A stretch of DNA of 64,000 bases, taken from the NCBI GenBank assembly GCA_958296065.1, contig CATQHX010000073.1:62001-126000 (forward strand). Direction: 5' to 3'. The notes under the pieces are model-generated. The model ran no database searches and was not told where the DNA came from. It saw only the letters and a list, made by a program, of their open reading frames with translations. The first letter of the stretch is position 1. Each line of letters starts with the position of its first letter. The translations under genes and the position numbers were made by a program. The DNA comes from Vicinamibacterales bacterium. Lineage in GTDB: Bacteria > Acidobacteriota > Vicinamibacteria > Vicinamibacterales > UBA8438. Below, one piece after another: positions 56,295 to 64,000 of this stretch.

Positions 56295-57587
56295 ATGTTC
56301 GACGGCCTCAATCACGAAACCCTGGCGGCGCGCGAGCGCGCGCTGTCCGCACAGTTCGAATCGCTCAAGAGCTCCGGGCTCGCCCTGGACCTGACCCGCG
56401 GCAAGCCGAGCGCCGAGCAGGTCGCGCTCTCGGATGGGCTGGAGGAGGCGCTCGCGGGCGACTACCGCCTGGGCGACGGCACGGACGTACGGAACTACGG
56501 CGGCCTGCTCGGCATCCCGGAGGCGCGGCGCCTGGGCGCCGAACTGCTCGGCGCCCGGCCGGAAGAGACGATCGCCGGCGGCAACGCCAGCCTCACGTTC
56601 ATGTACCAGTACCTGCTGCACGCCTGGCTGAACGGTCCACTCGGCCCGGAGACGGCGTGGCGGCACGAGCCGGGTCCGCTGAAGTTCCTGTGCGTCGTGC
56701 CCGGCTACGACCGGCACTTCACGATCACCGAGAGCCTCGGCCTCGAGCTGATCAACGTCCCGATCGGCGACGGCGGGCCGGACATGGATCGGGTGGAGGC
56801 CCTGGTGGCCGGCGATCCGCGCATCAAGGGCATCTGGTGCGTGCCGAAGTACTCGAACCCCACCGGGCACGTGTACTCGGACGAGGTCGTCGAGCGCTTC
56901 GCGCACCTGGCGCGGCAAGCGGGACCGAACTTCCGCATCATGTGGGACAACGCCTACGCGGTGCACGACTTCGACGACGATCCGCCGGTGCTCGCGAACC
57001 TGATGGACCGCTGCCGGGCGGCGGGCACCGAGGACAGCGCGGTGCTGTTCGGGTCCACCTCGAAGATCACCCGTGCGGGCGGCGGCGTGGCGTTCATGGC
57101 GGCTTCGCCGGCCAACCTCGCATCGTTCACGAAACACCTCGGCGTGCAGACCATCGGCCCGGACAAGGTGAACCAGTTCCGCCACGTCCGTTTCCTGCGG
57201 GACGGCGACGGCATCCGCGCCCACATGCGGCGGCAGGCGGCCCTCGTGCGGCCGAAGTTCGAGCGGGTTCTCCGCCACCTGGAAGAAGGACTCGCGGCCG
57301 ACGGCCTGGCCTCGTGGAGCCGCCCGCGGGGCGGGTACTTCCTATCGTTCGAAGCGCCGGACGGCCTGGCCGCCGAGATCGTCCGGCTGGCCGGCGAAGC
57401 GGGCGTGAAGCTGACCCCGGCCGGCGCGACGTTTCCGGGCGGCCAGGACCCGCGCGATTCGAATATCCGGCTCGCCCCGACCTATCCGTCGCTCGAAGAG
57501 ATCGATCGCGCCATGCCCGTCTTCGTCACCGCGGTGGCGCTGGCCGCGGCTCGCAAACAGCTCGGACGGGCCGCCGTCCACGCCTGA
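56295..57587 (+). CDS. MocR-type aminotransferase (aspartate/alanine-like)
   Basis: A 430-residue PLP enzyme of the Aminotran_MocR family (PF12897-like). Marks are LDLTRGKPSAEQVALSDGLE near the start, RNYGGLLGIPEARRLGAELL, CVPKYSNPTGHVYSDEVVER, IMWDNAYAVHDFDDDPP and the PLP lysine in FGSTSKITRAGGGVAFMAAS. The family includes aspartate aminotransferases of about 430 residues. No DNA-binding domain is fused to it. The ATG at 56295 is taken. Confidence 0.88.
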   Translation: MFDGLNHETLAARERALSAQFESLKSSGLALDLTRGKPSAEQVALSDGLEEALAGDYRLGDGTDVRNYGGLLGIPEARRLGAELLGARPEETIAGGNASLTFMYQYLLHAWLNGPLGPETAWRHEPGPLKFLCVVPGYDRHFTITESLGLELINVPIGDGGPDMDRVEALVAGDPRIKGIWCVPKYSNPTGHVYSDEVVERFAHLARQAGPNFRIMWDNAYAVHDFDDDPPVLANLMDRCRAAGTEDSAVLFGSTSKITRAGGGVAFMAASPANLASFTKHLGVQTIGPDKVNQFRHVRFLRDGDGIRAHMRRQAALVRPKFERVLRHLEEGLAADGLASWSRPRGGYFLSFEAPDGLAAEIVRLAGEAGVKLTPAGATFPGGQDPRDSNIRLAPTYPSLEEIDRAMPVFVTAVALAAARKQLGRAAVHA

Positions 57588-57611
57588 CAACCCGGTTCAC
57601 GCGGAGCACTC

Positions 57612-59795
57612 ATGAACGTCATCCGGAGCCGGGTCGTTGCGGTAGCGTCCGCGGTCGCCGTTCCGATTTTCTGGCTCGTTCCGGTGCCTGCCACAGGCCA
57701 GGCCGCGGTCACGTACGACGACGTGGCGCCCCTGTTGGCCGAGAACTGCGCCGGCTGCCACCGGCCCGGCGGCCTCGGCCCCTTCAGCCTGACCACCTAC
57801 GAGGAGGCGCGGGCGCGCGCCGACCGGATCGCGGAGATGGTCGCCGCCCGGCGGATGCCTCCCTGGCAACCGGTGCGGGGCTACGCCGGAAGCCCCCTCG
57901 CCGGGGAGCCGGACCTGACCGATGCGGATATCGAGACGCTGCGGCGCTGGGTCGCGGCCGGCACGCCCACCGGCAGCGCTCGTGGATTCGGGCCGCCGGC
58001 AGCCGGCGTCGAGTGGCCGCTCGGAGAGCCCGACCTGATCGTCTCGATGGCCGAGCCGTACTCCGTGTTGGCGGGTAGCGGCTTGGAGTATCGCAACTTC
58101 GCACTGCCGGTCGATATTCCCGCACCCCGCTGGGTACGCGCCGTCGACGTCCGACCGACCCCGACGGCGCAGGCAGCCCTCCAGCGGGTCCAGGTGACGC
58201 TGGACGACACCGGCGCCGGGCGCCGGCTGCAGGAGGAACAGGACACGCCGGGCTACCCGGGCATCGCACCGGACCACGGCCGCTTCCCGCCCGGGGACTT
58301 CCTCGTATGGAGCGGCGGCCGGCGCACGGCGTCGAGAACCGAGGACCTCGCCTGGCGGATCGATCCGGGCACCGACCTCCTGCTGCAGTTGGGGCTCCGC
58401 GCCCGCGAGCAACCCGTGGACGTGCAGGCGTCGGTCGGCCTGTACCTCACCGACCAGCCGCCGGCGACGCGGAGCATCGGCATCGTCCTCGACGCACCGG
58501 CACTGGACATCCCGGCCGGCGAGCCGGCCCACGTCGTGGAGGATCGCTATCTCATTCCGGTCCCTGTCGACGTGGCGGGGGTCTATGCGTACCTGCACCG
58601 CCTGGGCACCTCTGTCGAGGTGACGGCCGATACTCCCGACGGAGCGACGTTGGGCCTGCTGCGCATCGACGACTGGCGATTCGACTGGCAGGACGGCTAC
58701 CGCTATACGGAGCCGCTGCGCCTGCCGACCGGGACTCTGCTCCGGGCCCGCTTCAGCTTCGACAACTCGAGCGCGAATCCGGACAATCCGTCGAACCCGC
58801 CGGTTCGCGTCCGATACACCCCGGACGACACATCCGCGCGGGCCGAGGTGTTCCTGCAAGCGGTTCCGGTCAGCCCCGATGACGAGACGGCGCTCGTCAA
58901 CAACCTGTCGCTCAAGCAGGCCCGCAACGACATGCTCGGCCTGCAGGCGATGTTGCGGGTCGATCCGAACGACTATCGGAGCCACACCGATCTGGCCGCC
59001 CGCTACCTGACGCTGGGCCAGCGGACGCTCGCCCGGCAGCACCTGGACCAGGCTCTGTCGCTTGCGCCGGAACACGCTACGGCGCACTTCAACCTCGGCT
59101 CGCTGCTCGTGGCCGAAGGCGACACCGCCGCCGCCATCGACGCCTTCCGGGAGGCGATCTCGATCCGGCCCGAATACGCCGCCGCGCACAACAACCTGGG
59201 AGCGCTGCTCGCCGCCACCGGCTCACTCGGGGACGCGATCGTCTACTATCGGCTCGCCCTGCAGTTCGGCTCCCGAGACGCCAGCGCCCACTACAATCTG
59301 GCCAATGCGCTGCTCTCCACCGGAGGCGTAGAAGAGGCGATCACGCATTTTCGCGAGGCGCTGACCCTGACCCCCGACGATCCGGACGTGCACACGAACC
59401 TCGCACGGGCCCTGGTCGCCACGAACGATCTGGCCGGCGGCGTCACCCACTACCGGCGCGCGCTGGACGCGAATTCGCGGAATCCGCTCGCGCTGGTGGG
59501 ACTGGCGTGGCTGCGCGCGGCGGCACCCGACGACGCACTCCGCTCGTCGTCCGAGGCGCTCGCGCTGGCGCAGCAGGCCGTGGCGCTGATCGGGGCGGAG
59601 CACCCGGAGGTGCTCGACACGCTGGCGGCGGCGTACGCGGCCGTGGGCCGGTTCGACGACGCGCTGGCGACCGCACGGAGGGCCGCCGAGGCGGCGCGCG
59701 GCACCGTCTTCGAATCGCGCGTGCCCGCAATCGAGGGACGCGTCCGCCTCTATCTGACCTTCCGGCCCTACCGCATGCCGGTCCCGGATCCCTGA
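57612..59795 (+). CDS. Exported cytochrome c, copper-monooxygenase-like and TPR fusion
   Basis: A 727-residue exported protein. After a signal peptide (to about 30) there is a haem motif CAGCH at 46-50 in a segment (GLGPFSLTTYEEARARADRI, ARRMPPWQPVRGYAG) usual for the cytochrome part of PHM-like proteins. A beta-rich domain of the copper type II, ascorbate-dependent monooxygenase type follows (about 155-430, FDWQDGYRYTEPLRLPTGTL, FDNSSANPDNPSNPPVRV). TPR repeats run from about 440 to the end. The His pair normally in the first copper site is replaced (ALQRVQVTLDDTG) and the HxH of the second reads YLHRLG, so copper binding is probably lost. Confidence 0.75.
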   Translation: MNVIRSRVVAVASAVAVPIFWLVPVPATGQAAVTYDDVAPLLAENCAGCHRPGGLGPFSLTTYEEARARADRIAEMVAARRMPPWQPVRGYAGSPLAGEPDLTDADIETLRRWVAAGTPTGSARGFGPPAAGVEWPLGEPDLIVSMAEPYSVLAGSGLEYRNFALPVDIPAPRWVRAVDVRPTPTAQAALQRVQVTLDDTGAGRRLQEEQDTPGYPGIAPDHGRFPPGDFLVWSGGRRTASRTEDLAWRIDPGTDLLLQLGLRAREQPVDVQASVGLYLTDQPPATRSIGIVLDAPALDIPAGEPAHVVEDRYLIPVPVDVAGVYAYLHRLGTSVEVTADTPDGATLGLLRIDDWRFDWQDGYRYTEPLRLPTGTLLRARFSFDNSSANPDNPSNPPVRVRYTPDDTSARAEVFLQAVPVSPDDETALVNNLSLKQARNDMLGLQAMLRVDPNDYRSHTDLAARYLTLGQRTLARQHLDQALSLAPEHATAHFNLGSLLVAEGDTAAAIDAFREAISIRPEYAAAHNNLGALLAATGSLGDAIVYYRLALQFGSRDASAHYNLANALLSTGGVEEAITHFREALTLTPDDPDVHTNLARALVATNDLAGGVTHYRRALDANSRNPLALVGLAWLRAAAPDDALRSSSEALALAQQAVALIGAEHPEVLDTLAAAYAAVGRFDDALATARRAAEAARGTVFESRVPAIEGRVRLYLTFRPYRMPVPDP

Positions 59796-60343
59796 TCCCG
59801 GTCCGCACGCCGGCAGGCCGCGCGCACGAACCGCTCGACCGACGAGAACTCCGATTCGACCGGCACGGCGGCAGGCAAACCGGGCACTTCGTCCCGCGCG
59901 CCGAGCCACGCGACGCAGGGTCTGCCGTAGCGCACCGCCAGCCGGGCCTCGCTCGCCGTCCCCGCCGATCCCGGCAGGACGACCACCACGCTCGACGAGA
60001 GCACGTTGAGATGGTTGCGAGAGGCTGGGCCGGCGCCCTCCGGACCGACCTGGTCGAGGTGCGTGCGAACGGCGATCTCGACCCAGGGGTTCGGATATCC
60101 CGGCGGCGCGTCGCCCGGCCGGCCGCCGGCGGCAGCGGGCAGGATGCCGATGGCGAGACCGCGGCGTCCACTCACACGAACGAACGCCTCGGTGGCGGCG
60201 GCCATCACCCCCGCGCCACCACCGGTCAGCAGGTGATACCCGGTACGGGCGATCCACTCGCCGAGGCGCCGCGCGCGGTCCGCGTGCGGCTCGCTCCCCG
60301 AGCCCATGACGCCGACGACGGGCAGATGCGGCAGGGGCGGCAT
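59768..60343 (-). CDS. LOG/SLOG-type nucleotide-binding protein
   Basis: A 191-residue Rossmann-like protein of the SLOG superfamily, closest to the TIGR00725/molybdenum-cofactor-carrier-like branch. Marks are PVVGVMGSGSEPHADRARR at the start, YHLLTGGGAGVMAAATEAF near 40 and VVVVLPGSAGTASEARLAVR near 120. These bind a nucleotide or cofactor phosphate. The ATG at 60343 is preferred to a TTG at 60352. Its last 28 bases overlap the 3' end of the facing TPR gene, so the two messages are antisense there. Confidence 0.8.
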   Translation of the reverse strand: MPPLPHLPVVGVMGSGSEPHADRARRLGEWIARTGYHLLTGGGAGVMAAATEAFVRVSGRRGLAIGILPAAAGGRPGDAPPGYPNPWVEIAVRTHLDQVGPEGAGPASRNHLNVLSSSVVVVLPGSAGTASEARLAVRYGRPCVAWLGARDEVPGLPAAVPVESEFSSVERFVRAACRRADRDQGSGTGMR

Positions 60344-60351
60344 CGGCGCCA

Positions 60352-60359
60352 ACTATAAT
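60352..60359. promoter_or_regulatory. Shared divergent -10 box, leaderless on both sides
   Basis: The bases ACTATAAT read TATAAT (60354-60359) to the right, six bases before the lipoprotein ATG at 60366. They read TATAGT (60357-60352) to the left, eight bases before the LOG-like ATG at 60343. One overlapping box can thus serve two divergent leaderless messages. Confidence 0.5.
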
Positions 60360-60365
60360 GTTCCT

Positions 60366-60869
60366 ATGCATCGTCCGCGGTCACTCGGACCTGCGTTGCT
60401 CGCCATCCTGCTCGGACTGGGCTCGACCGCGGGATGCGGCGCGTCCGGCGGCCCCGCTTCGGATCCGGCATCGGGCACGGAAACGGTACAGCTCGACATC
60501 GAGCACCGCTCCGAGTGGCGGCAGCTCTGGATCGAGGGCTCGACCGACCTGCCCGACGGCGCGTTCGTCGACTATCAGGTGGCGCACGAGATGGGCGACA
60601 CGACGCCGGCCGCAGAGTGGCCGGCCACGAACCTCCTCGAGTCGGGACGAGCAACGGTCACCGAGGGCCAGTTCTGGACGCGCATCAACACCTTCAACTG
60701 GCCCCGGGGCAGCGTCCGTGTAGTGGTGCAGTTTCCCGTGCCGCCGCAGCCGCCCGAGATCGACACGCGCTACGGCGCCTTCGGCGAACGCCTGACGGGC
60801 GACAACGTCGTCTCCCTGGCCGGGGCGAAGGTCGTCGAAGTGGAGCACGCGTTCGATCACCGCCGGTAG
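60366..60869 (+). CDS. Lipoprotein of unknown function
   Basis: A 167-residue lipoprotein with a lipobox (GSTAGC, Cys24) and a short Ser/Gly/Ala linker. The mature part (VQLDIEHRSEWRQLWIEGST, TRINTFNWPRGSVRVVVQFP, LTGDNVVSLAGAKVVEVEHA) looks like a small beta-sandwich with no domain I recognise. No ribosome site lies before the ATG; the TATAAT six bases upstream suggests a leaderless message. Confidence 0.72.
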   Translation: MHRPRSLGPALLAILLGLGSTAGCGASGGPASDPASGTETVQLDIEHRSEWRQLWIEGSTDLPDGAFVDYQVAHEMGDTTPAAEWPATNLLESGRATVTEGQFWTRINTFNWPRGSVRVVVQFPVPPQPPEIDTRYGAFGERLTGDNVVSLAGAKVVEVEHAFDHRR

Positions 60870-60980
60870 CCGGACGATGAGCGAGCGAGGCGTGACGGGG
60901 CGTTAGCGGGTTCCGTCCACCCGCCGACCGGGGAAGAGATGTGGTAGCTTGTCTGACGGTGTCCTGGCGATGCCAACCGG

Positions 60981-61057
60981 CGGGGCGTGGCGCAGTCCGG
61001 TAGCGCGCCTGCTTTGGGAGCAGGAGGTCCCGAGTTCGAACCTCGGCGCCCCGACCA
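60981..61057 (+). tRNA. tRNA-Pro (TGG anticodon)
   Basis: A 77-base tRNA with acceptor stem CGGGGCG/CGCCCCG, an A discriminator and an encoded CCA (61055-61057). The anticodon arm is CCTGC-TTTGGGA-GCAGG, giving anticodon TGG (Pro). The TTCGAAC T-loop and the GTGGCGCAGTCCGGTAGCGC D-arm are normal. It stands alone between the lipoprotein and the isomerase gene. Confidence 0.97.
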
Positions 61058-61126
61058 TCCATCTCGACCGCGCGGATTCCAGCCTGATTCGAGTCCCATG
61101 GCGAACCCAATCGACGGCACGCGCCG

Positions 61127-61975
61127 ATGACGCAGACCTCAAGCAGGTCGCCGCTGCTCTTGTTTCTCATGCTGGGGATCGGCTTGGTCGCCGTCGAGCG
61201 TTGGCTGGCGACCGGGAGCGACGGCCGGCGGGTCGTCCCGGTGACCCATGAGCAGGTCGAAGCGCTCCGCGCCCGGTGGAACGCGCAGTGGGGACGTGAA
61301 CCCACCGACCGGGAGCTGCAGGGTCTGATCGACGAGTCGGTGCGCGAGGGAATCCTCTATCGCGAGGCGCTGCGGCTGAACCTGGATCGCAACGACCCGA
61401 TCGTGCGCCGGCGGCTCGCTCGGAAGATGACATTCATGCTGGAGGACAACTCGGCCGCGTCCGAGCCTGCACGCCGTGAATTGGCGGAGTACTTCGCCGC
61501 GCACGTGGAGCGCTACCGGGAAGCCGTTCGCATGACCTTCCAACACGTGTTCCTGAGTGGCGTCCGACGGGAGAATCCGCAACGGGACTCGGCAGGGCTC
61601 CTGCAGGAATTGCGTAACGGCCCGGAAGGAAGCTGGAGAGCTGCCGGTGACGCCTTCGCACTGCTCAGGGAATACTCGGATCGGACGGAGAGGGAGATCT
61701 CGGAGCTGTTCGGTGCGGCGTTCGCGAGCGCGCTCGGCGACCTCCACCCGAGCGATTGGCACGGCCCCGTCAGCTCCGAGTACGGCACGCATCTGGTCCG
61801 GGTGCTGAGGCGGAGCTCGCCGCCTCAGCCCGAGCTCGAGGACGTCCGCGAGCGGGTCGTCCGGGATCTGCTCGCGGCGCGGCGTCGCGAGCGGAACACC
61901 GCCGCGCTGCAGGCCTTGCGGGAACGGTACGACGTGCGGCTGCCCGTCGTCTCGGGCCCCGAGGAGCGTCCGTAG
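61127..61975 (+). CDS. PpiC/SurA-type peptidyl-prolyl isomerase
   Basis: A 282-residue protein with one N-terminal membrane anchor (about 9-26, LLLFLMLGIGLVAVERWL), an all-helix SurA-N-like part (THEQVEALRARWNAQWGREP, LIDESVREGILYREALRLNL) and a parvulin-like part (RMTFQHVFLSGVRRENP, SSEYGTHLVRVLRRSSP). The parvulin domain is short and its active site is weakly conserved, so activity may be reduced. It lies seven bases before the HupE-like gene, so they probably form an operon and this protein may help fold its partner. Confidence 0.83.
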   Translation: MTQTSSRSPLLLFLMLGIGLVAVERWLATGSDGRRVVPVTHEQVEALRARWNAQWGREPTDRELQGLIDESVREGILYREALRLNLDRNDPIVRRRLARKMTFMLEDNSAASEPARRELAEYFAAHVERYREAVRMTFQHVFLSGVRRENPQRDSAGLLQELRNGPEGSWRAAGDAFALLREYSDRTEREISELFGAAFASALGDLHPSDWHGPVSSEYGTHLVRVLRRSSPPQPELEDVRERVVRDLLAARRRERNTAALQALRERYDVRLPVVSGPEERP

Positions 61976-61982
61976 GAAACCT

Positions 61983-63110
61983 ATGGCAGCCACCCGGACG
62001 GCCGCAACCACAACGGCAGGCGGGCACCGGGCGCGGCCCGTCACGGGCCGCCGGAACGAAGCCCCCGCACCGTGGCGGGAGCACCGCTCGCGACGTTGGG
62101 CCACGCCCGCGCTCCTGGGAGTGCTGCTGCTCCCTTCGACCGCTGCCGCCCATGAGGTCCGGCCCGCCTACCTGCAGGTGACCGAGGCGTCCGGCGGGCA
62201 TTTCGAGGTGCTCTGGAAACAGCCGATCCTGCCCGATGCGGACCCGGGCCTCGTCCGACGGTTGCCGATCGCACCCAGATTTCCCGCGCACTGCCGGGAG
62301 ACCGACCGGCAGCTCCCGGACCTGACCGCGTCGGCTCTCATCGAGCGCTGGACGCTGAGCTGCGGCGACGCAGGTCTCACCGGGGCGGAGGTATCCATCG
62401 ACGGCCTGCCGCGCACCCTGACCGACGTCCTGCTCCGGGTGCGCCTGGTCGACGGGACCGCCGCCGATCACCTCCTCCGCTCGGAAGCGCCGCGCGTGGT
62501 CCTGTCTCCGGAGTCGGGCAGAGGGGCGGCCGTTCCGACCTACCTGGTACTCGGCATCGAGCACCTGCTGTTCGGATTCGACCACATCCTGTTCGTGGTC
62601 GGCCTGCTCTTCTTCGTGCATCGTCCCCTGCAGCTCGTGCAGGTGGTAACCGCGTTCACCGTGGCGCACAGCATTACCCTGGCGCTGTCGACCCTCGGCC
62701 TGGTGACGCTCTCGCAGCGGCCGGTGGAGGCGGTGATCGCCCTGAGCATCCTGTTCCTGGCGGTCGAGCTGTCCCGGGATGCCGGAAGCGGGCAGTCGGC
62801 GATGGCTCGCTCGCCATGGGCGATCGCGTTCGGCTTCGGCCTGCTGCACGGTTTCGGCTTCGCGGGAGCGCTCGCCGAAATCGGGTTGCCCGAGTCAGCG
62901 CGGGCCATGGCGCTGCTGCTCTTCAACCTCGGGGTCGAGATAGGGCAGCTCGCGATCGTCGGCATCCTGCTCGCCCTGCTTCAAGTCGTTAGAATCTCGC
63001 GGGTGCCGGTGCCCGCGTTCGCCGCTCGAATGCCGGTCTGGGTCATGGGCACGGTTTCCGCCTACTGGTTCGTCGAACGCGTGCTGTCGATGGCACCGGC
63101 CGCACGTTAG
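61983..63110 (+). CDS. Large HupE/UreJ-like membrane protein with periplasmic domain
   Basis: A 375-residue protein. After a leader (to about 58, TAAAHE) comes a periplasmic domain of about 120 residues (HEVRPAYLQVTEASGGHFEV, the usual start of this family), then six helices with HupE marks: LGIEHLLFGFDHILFVVGLL, VTAFTVAHSITLALSTLGLV, VEAVIALSILFLAVELSR and IAFGFGLLHGFGFAGALAEI. It is longer than the HupE-like protein at 42647-43345. The His residues in FDHILF and LLHGFG suggest metal binding. It follows the isomerase gene after seven bases. Confidence 0.87.
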   Translation: MAATRTAATTTAGGHRARPVTGRRNEAPAPWREHRSRRWATPALLGVLLLPSTAAAHEVRPAYLQVTEASGGHFEVLWKQPILPDADPGLVRRLPIAPRFPAHCRETDRQLPDLTASALIERWTLSCGDAGLTGAEVSIDGLPRTLTDVLLRVRLVDGTAADHLLRSEAPRVVLSPESGRGAAVPTYLVLGIEHLLFGFDHILFVVGLLFFVHRPLQLVQVVTAFTVAHSITLALSTLGLVTLSQRPVEAVIALSILFLAVELSRDAGSGQSAMARSPWAIAFGFGLLHGFGFAGALAEIGLPESARAMALLLFNLGVEIGQLAIVGILLALLQVVRISRVPVPAFAARMPVWVMGTVSAYWFVERVLSMAPAAR

Positions 63111-63120
63111 GAGTCTGCGC
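63108..63120. repeat. Dispersed repeat fragment, inverted
   Basis: TAGGAGTCTGCGC begins at the stop codon of the HupE-like gene and matches the reverse complement of GCGCAGACTCCTA in the repeat at 41204. Other copies also begin at stop codons. Confidence 0.4.
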
Positions 63121-63228
63121 GTACGACGGAGTCGGCTCCCGGACAGGGTTGGTCGGGTGGAGAGCGGAACCGCCAGGGCGACGACTTCCGGGGAAGCCGC
63201 GGGACCACGGAGCGCGTTTGGAGGTGTC

Positions 63229-64000
63229 ATGCCACGTTACCACCGTCGATCGGGAGACCCTCGCCTGTGCGGCTCGAAGGTCGCCGCAGGGCTCGGTATC
63301 GTATCCCTCATAGCCCTGTCTCTCGCCGGCTGCACCGGCGACGGCGGTCGCATCGCCGCCGCGGTATCGCAGGTGGCCACCGAGTCGGGCAGCGCGGCTG
63401 CGCCGGCGCCCAATCCGCTTCGCAACGTCTACTTCGGCGACCTCCACACGCATACCAACTTCTCGTACGACGCGTTTCTCAACGGCACCCGGGCCACCCC
63501 CGACGACGCCTACCGCTACGCGCAGGGCGAACCGTTGACCCACGCGGCCGGCTTCGAGATCCAGCTCGACCGGCCGCTGGACTTCTTCGCGGTCACCGAC
63601 CACGCCAGCTTCCTGGGCATGCTCCCGGCGATGCTGGATCCCGAGCAGGAGGCCTCGCGCCATCCCGACGCCGAGCTGGCGCGGCGCATTGCGGCGGGTG
63701 AGTTGACCGGCGCGGAGCGGGGAGCGGCGTACGCCGACATCCGGGCTCACACCCTCGGCACCCGGGAGGGCCTGCTCGACCTGAACGTGGTGCGCTCCGC
63801 GTGGCGGGACACCATCGCCGCGGCCGAACGCCACAACGATCCGGGGCGCTTCACCACCTTCATCGCCTACGAGTTCACCGGGAGCCCCGAGAACCAGAAC
63901 CTGCACCGCAACGTGATCTTCCGCGGCAGCGCGGCGCCCGAGGTGCCGTTCAGCCGGCTCGACTCGTTCAACCCGGAGGAGCTGTGGGCGTGGATGGACC
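63229..64000 (+). CDS. DUF3604 lipoprotein, 3' end cut by window edge
   Basis: The first 257 codons of a DUF3604 protein; the family usually has 600 or more residues. A lipobox (LSLAGC, Cys35) shows a lipoprotein. The domain starts with NVYFGDLHTHTNFSYDAFLN near 67, a PHP-like metal-binding start, and continues DFFAVTDHASFLGMLPAMLD and TTFIAYEFTGSPENQNLHRN. The DUF3604 family resembles PHP phosphoesterases and is often secreted. GGAGG precedes the ATG at 63229. Confidence 0.88.
   Translation, partial: MPRYHRRSGDPRLCGSKVAAGLGIVSLIALSLAGCTGDGGRIAAAVSQVATESGSAAAPAPNPLRNVYFGDLHTHTNFSYDAFLNGTRATPDDAYRYAQGEPLTHAAGFEIQLDRPLDFFAVTDHASFLGMLPAMLDPEQEASRHPDAELARRIAAGELTGAERGAAYADIRAHTLGTREGLLDLNVVRSAWRDTIAAAERHNDPGRFTTFIAYEFTGSPENQNLHRNVIFRGSAAPEVPFSRLDSFNPEELWAWMD

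Overview
The window is GC-rich bacterial chromosome. By gene content it looks like an environmental member of Acidobacteriota, probably Vicinamibacteria-like. This is inferred from an ADOP-type macrolide-exporter permease, several secreted pyrrolo-quinoline-type beta-propeller dehydrogenases, a DUF1592/DUF1552 pair with an ankyrin protein, DUF5916 and DUF3604 proteins, and many signal-peptide or lipoprotein enzymes. No phage genes, insertion sequences, CRISPR array or rRNA are visible; one tRNA-Pro is present.

Region by region. 1-1470: a cut-off MmgE/PrpD-like protein and a vapBC toxin-antitoxin pair. 1682-3865: a haem-bearing quinoprotein. 3921-5155: a patch of decayed genes (an SLC13-type start with its promoter, a chimeric double ATPase remnant, a DUF1800 remnant) around one small intact DUF4177 gene. 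5325-22037: an oxidative catabolism block with a Uma2 protein, a secreted HpcH/HpaI-like aldolase, two more quinoproteins, a small cytochrome c, a haem-bearing Vgb-like propeller, a tannase-family lipoprotein, three of the four paralogues of an unnamed secreted family, and a transketolase-like protein. 22179-32049: an SDR, a molybdopterin oxidoreductase and the DUF1592-DUF1552-ankyrin operon. 32193-40960: pyruvate kinase, cupin, ADOP permease, acyl-CoA ligase, PepD peptidase and the fourth paralogue. 40993-48529: REP-like repeats, a second toxin-antitoxin pair, a HupE protein, an FAH-family protein, a redoxin, a class III aminotransferase, a hydrolase and a rhodanese. 48724-56169: a large DUF5916 outer-membrane protein and the biotin genes bioF-bioA-bioD facing bioB. 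56295-64000: a MocR-type aminotransferase, a cytochrome/TPR fusion, a LOG-like protein, tRNA-Pro, a PpiC-type isomerase, a second HupE-like protein and a cut-off DUF3604 lipoprotein.

How the genes work together: the quinoproteins, cytochromes, haem-propeller and DUF1592/DUF1552 proteins all carry export signals, so they probably act in the periplasm, oxidising substrates and passing electrons to c-type cytochromes. The tannase, aldolase and FAH-family proteins fit secreted breakdown of aromatic or plant-type compounds. The four bio genes cover biotin synthesis from pimeloyl thioester onward.

The most interesting signal is at 48101-48529 on the minus strand. It is an exported rhodanese whose catalytic cysteine position is an in-frame TGA, with the frame and the rhodanese active loop preserved for 51 further codons. 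A hairpin just downstream fits the general form of a bacterial SECIS element. This is a candidate selenocysteine rhodanese; a recent nonsense mutation is the alternative.
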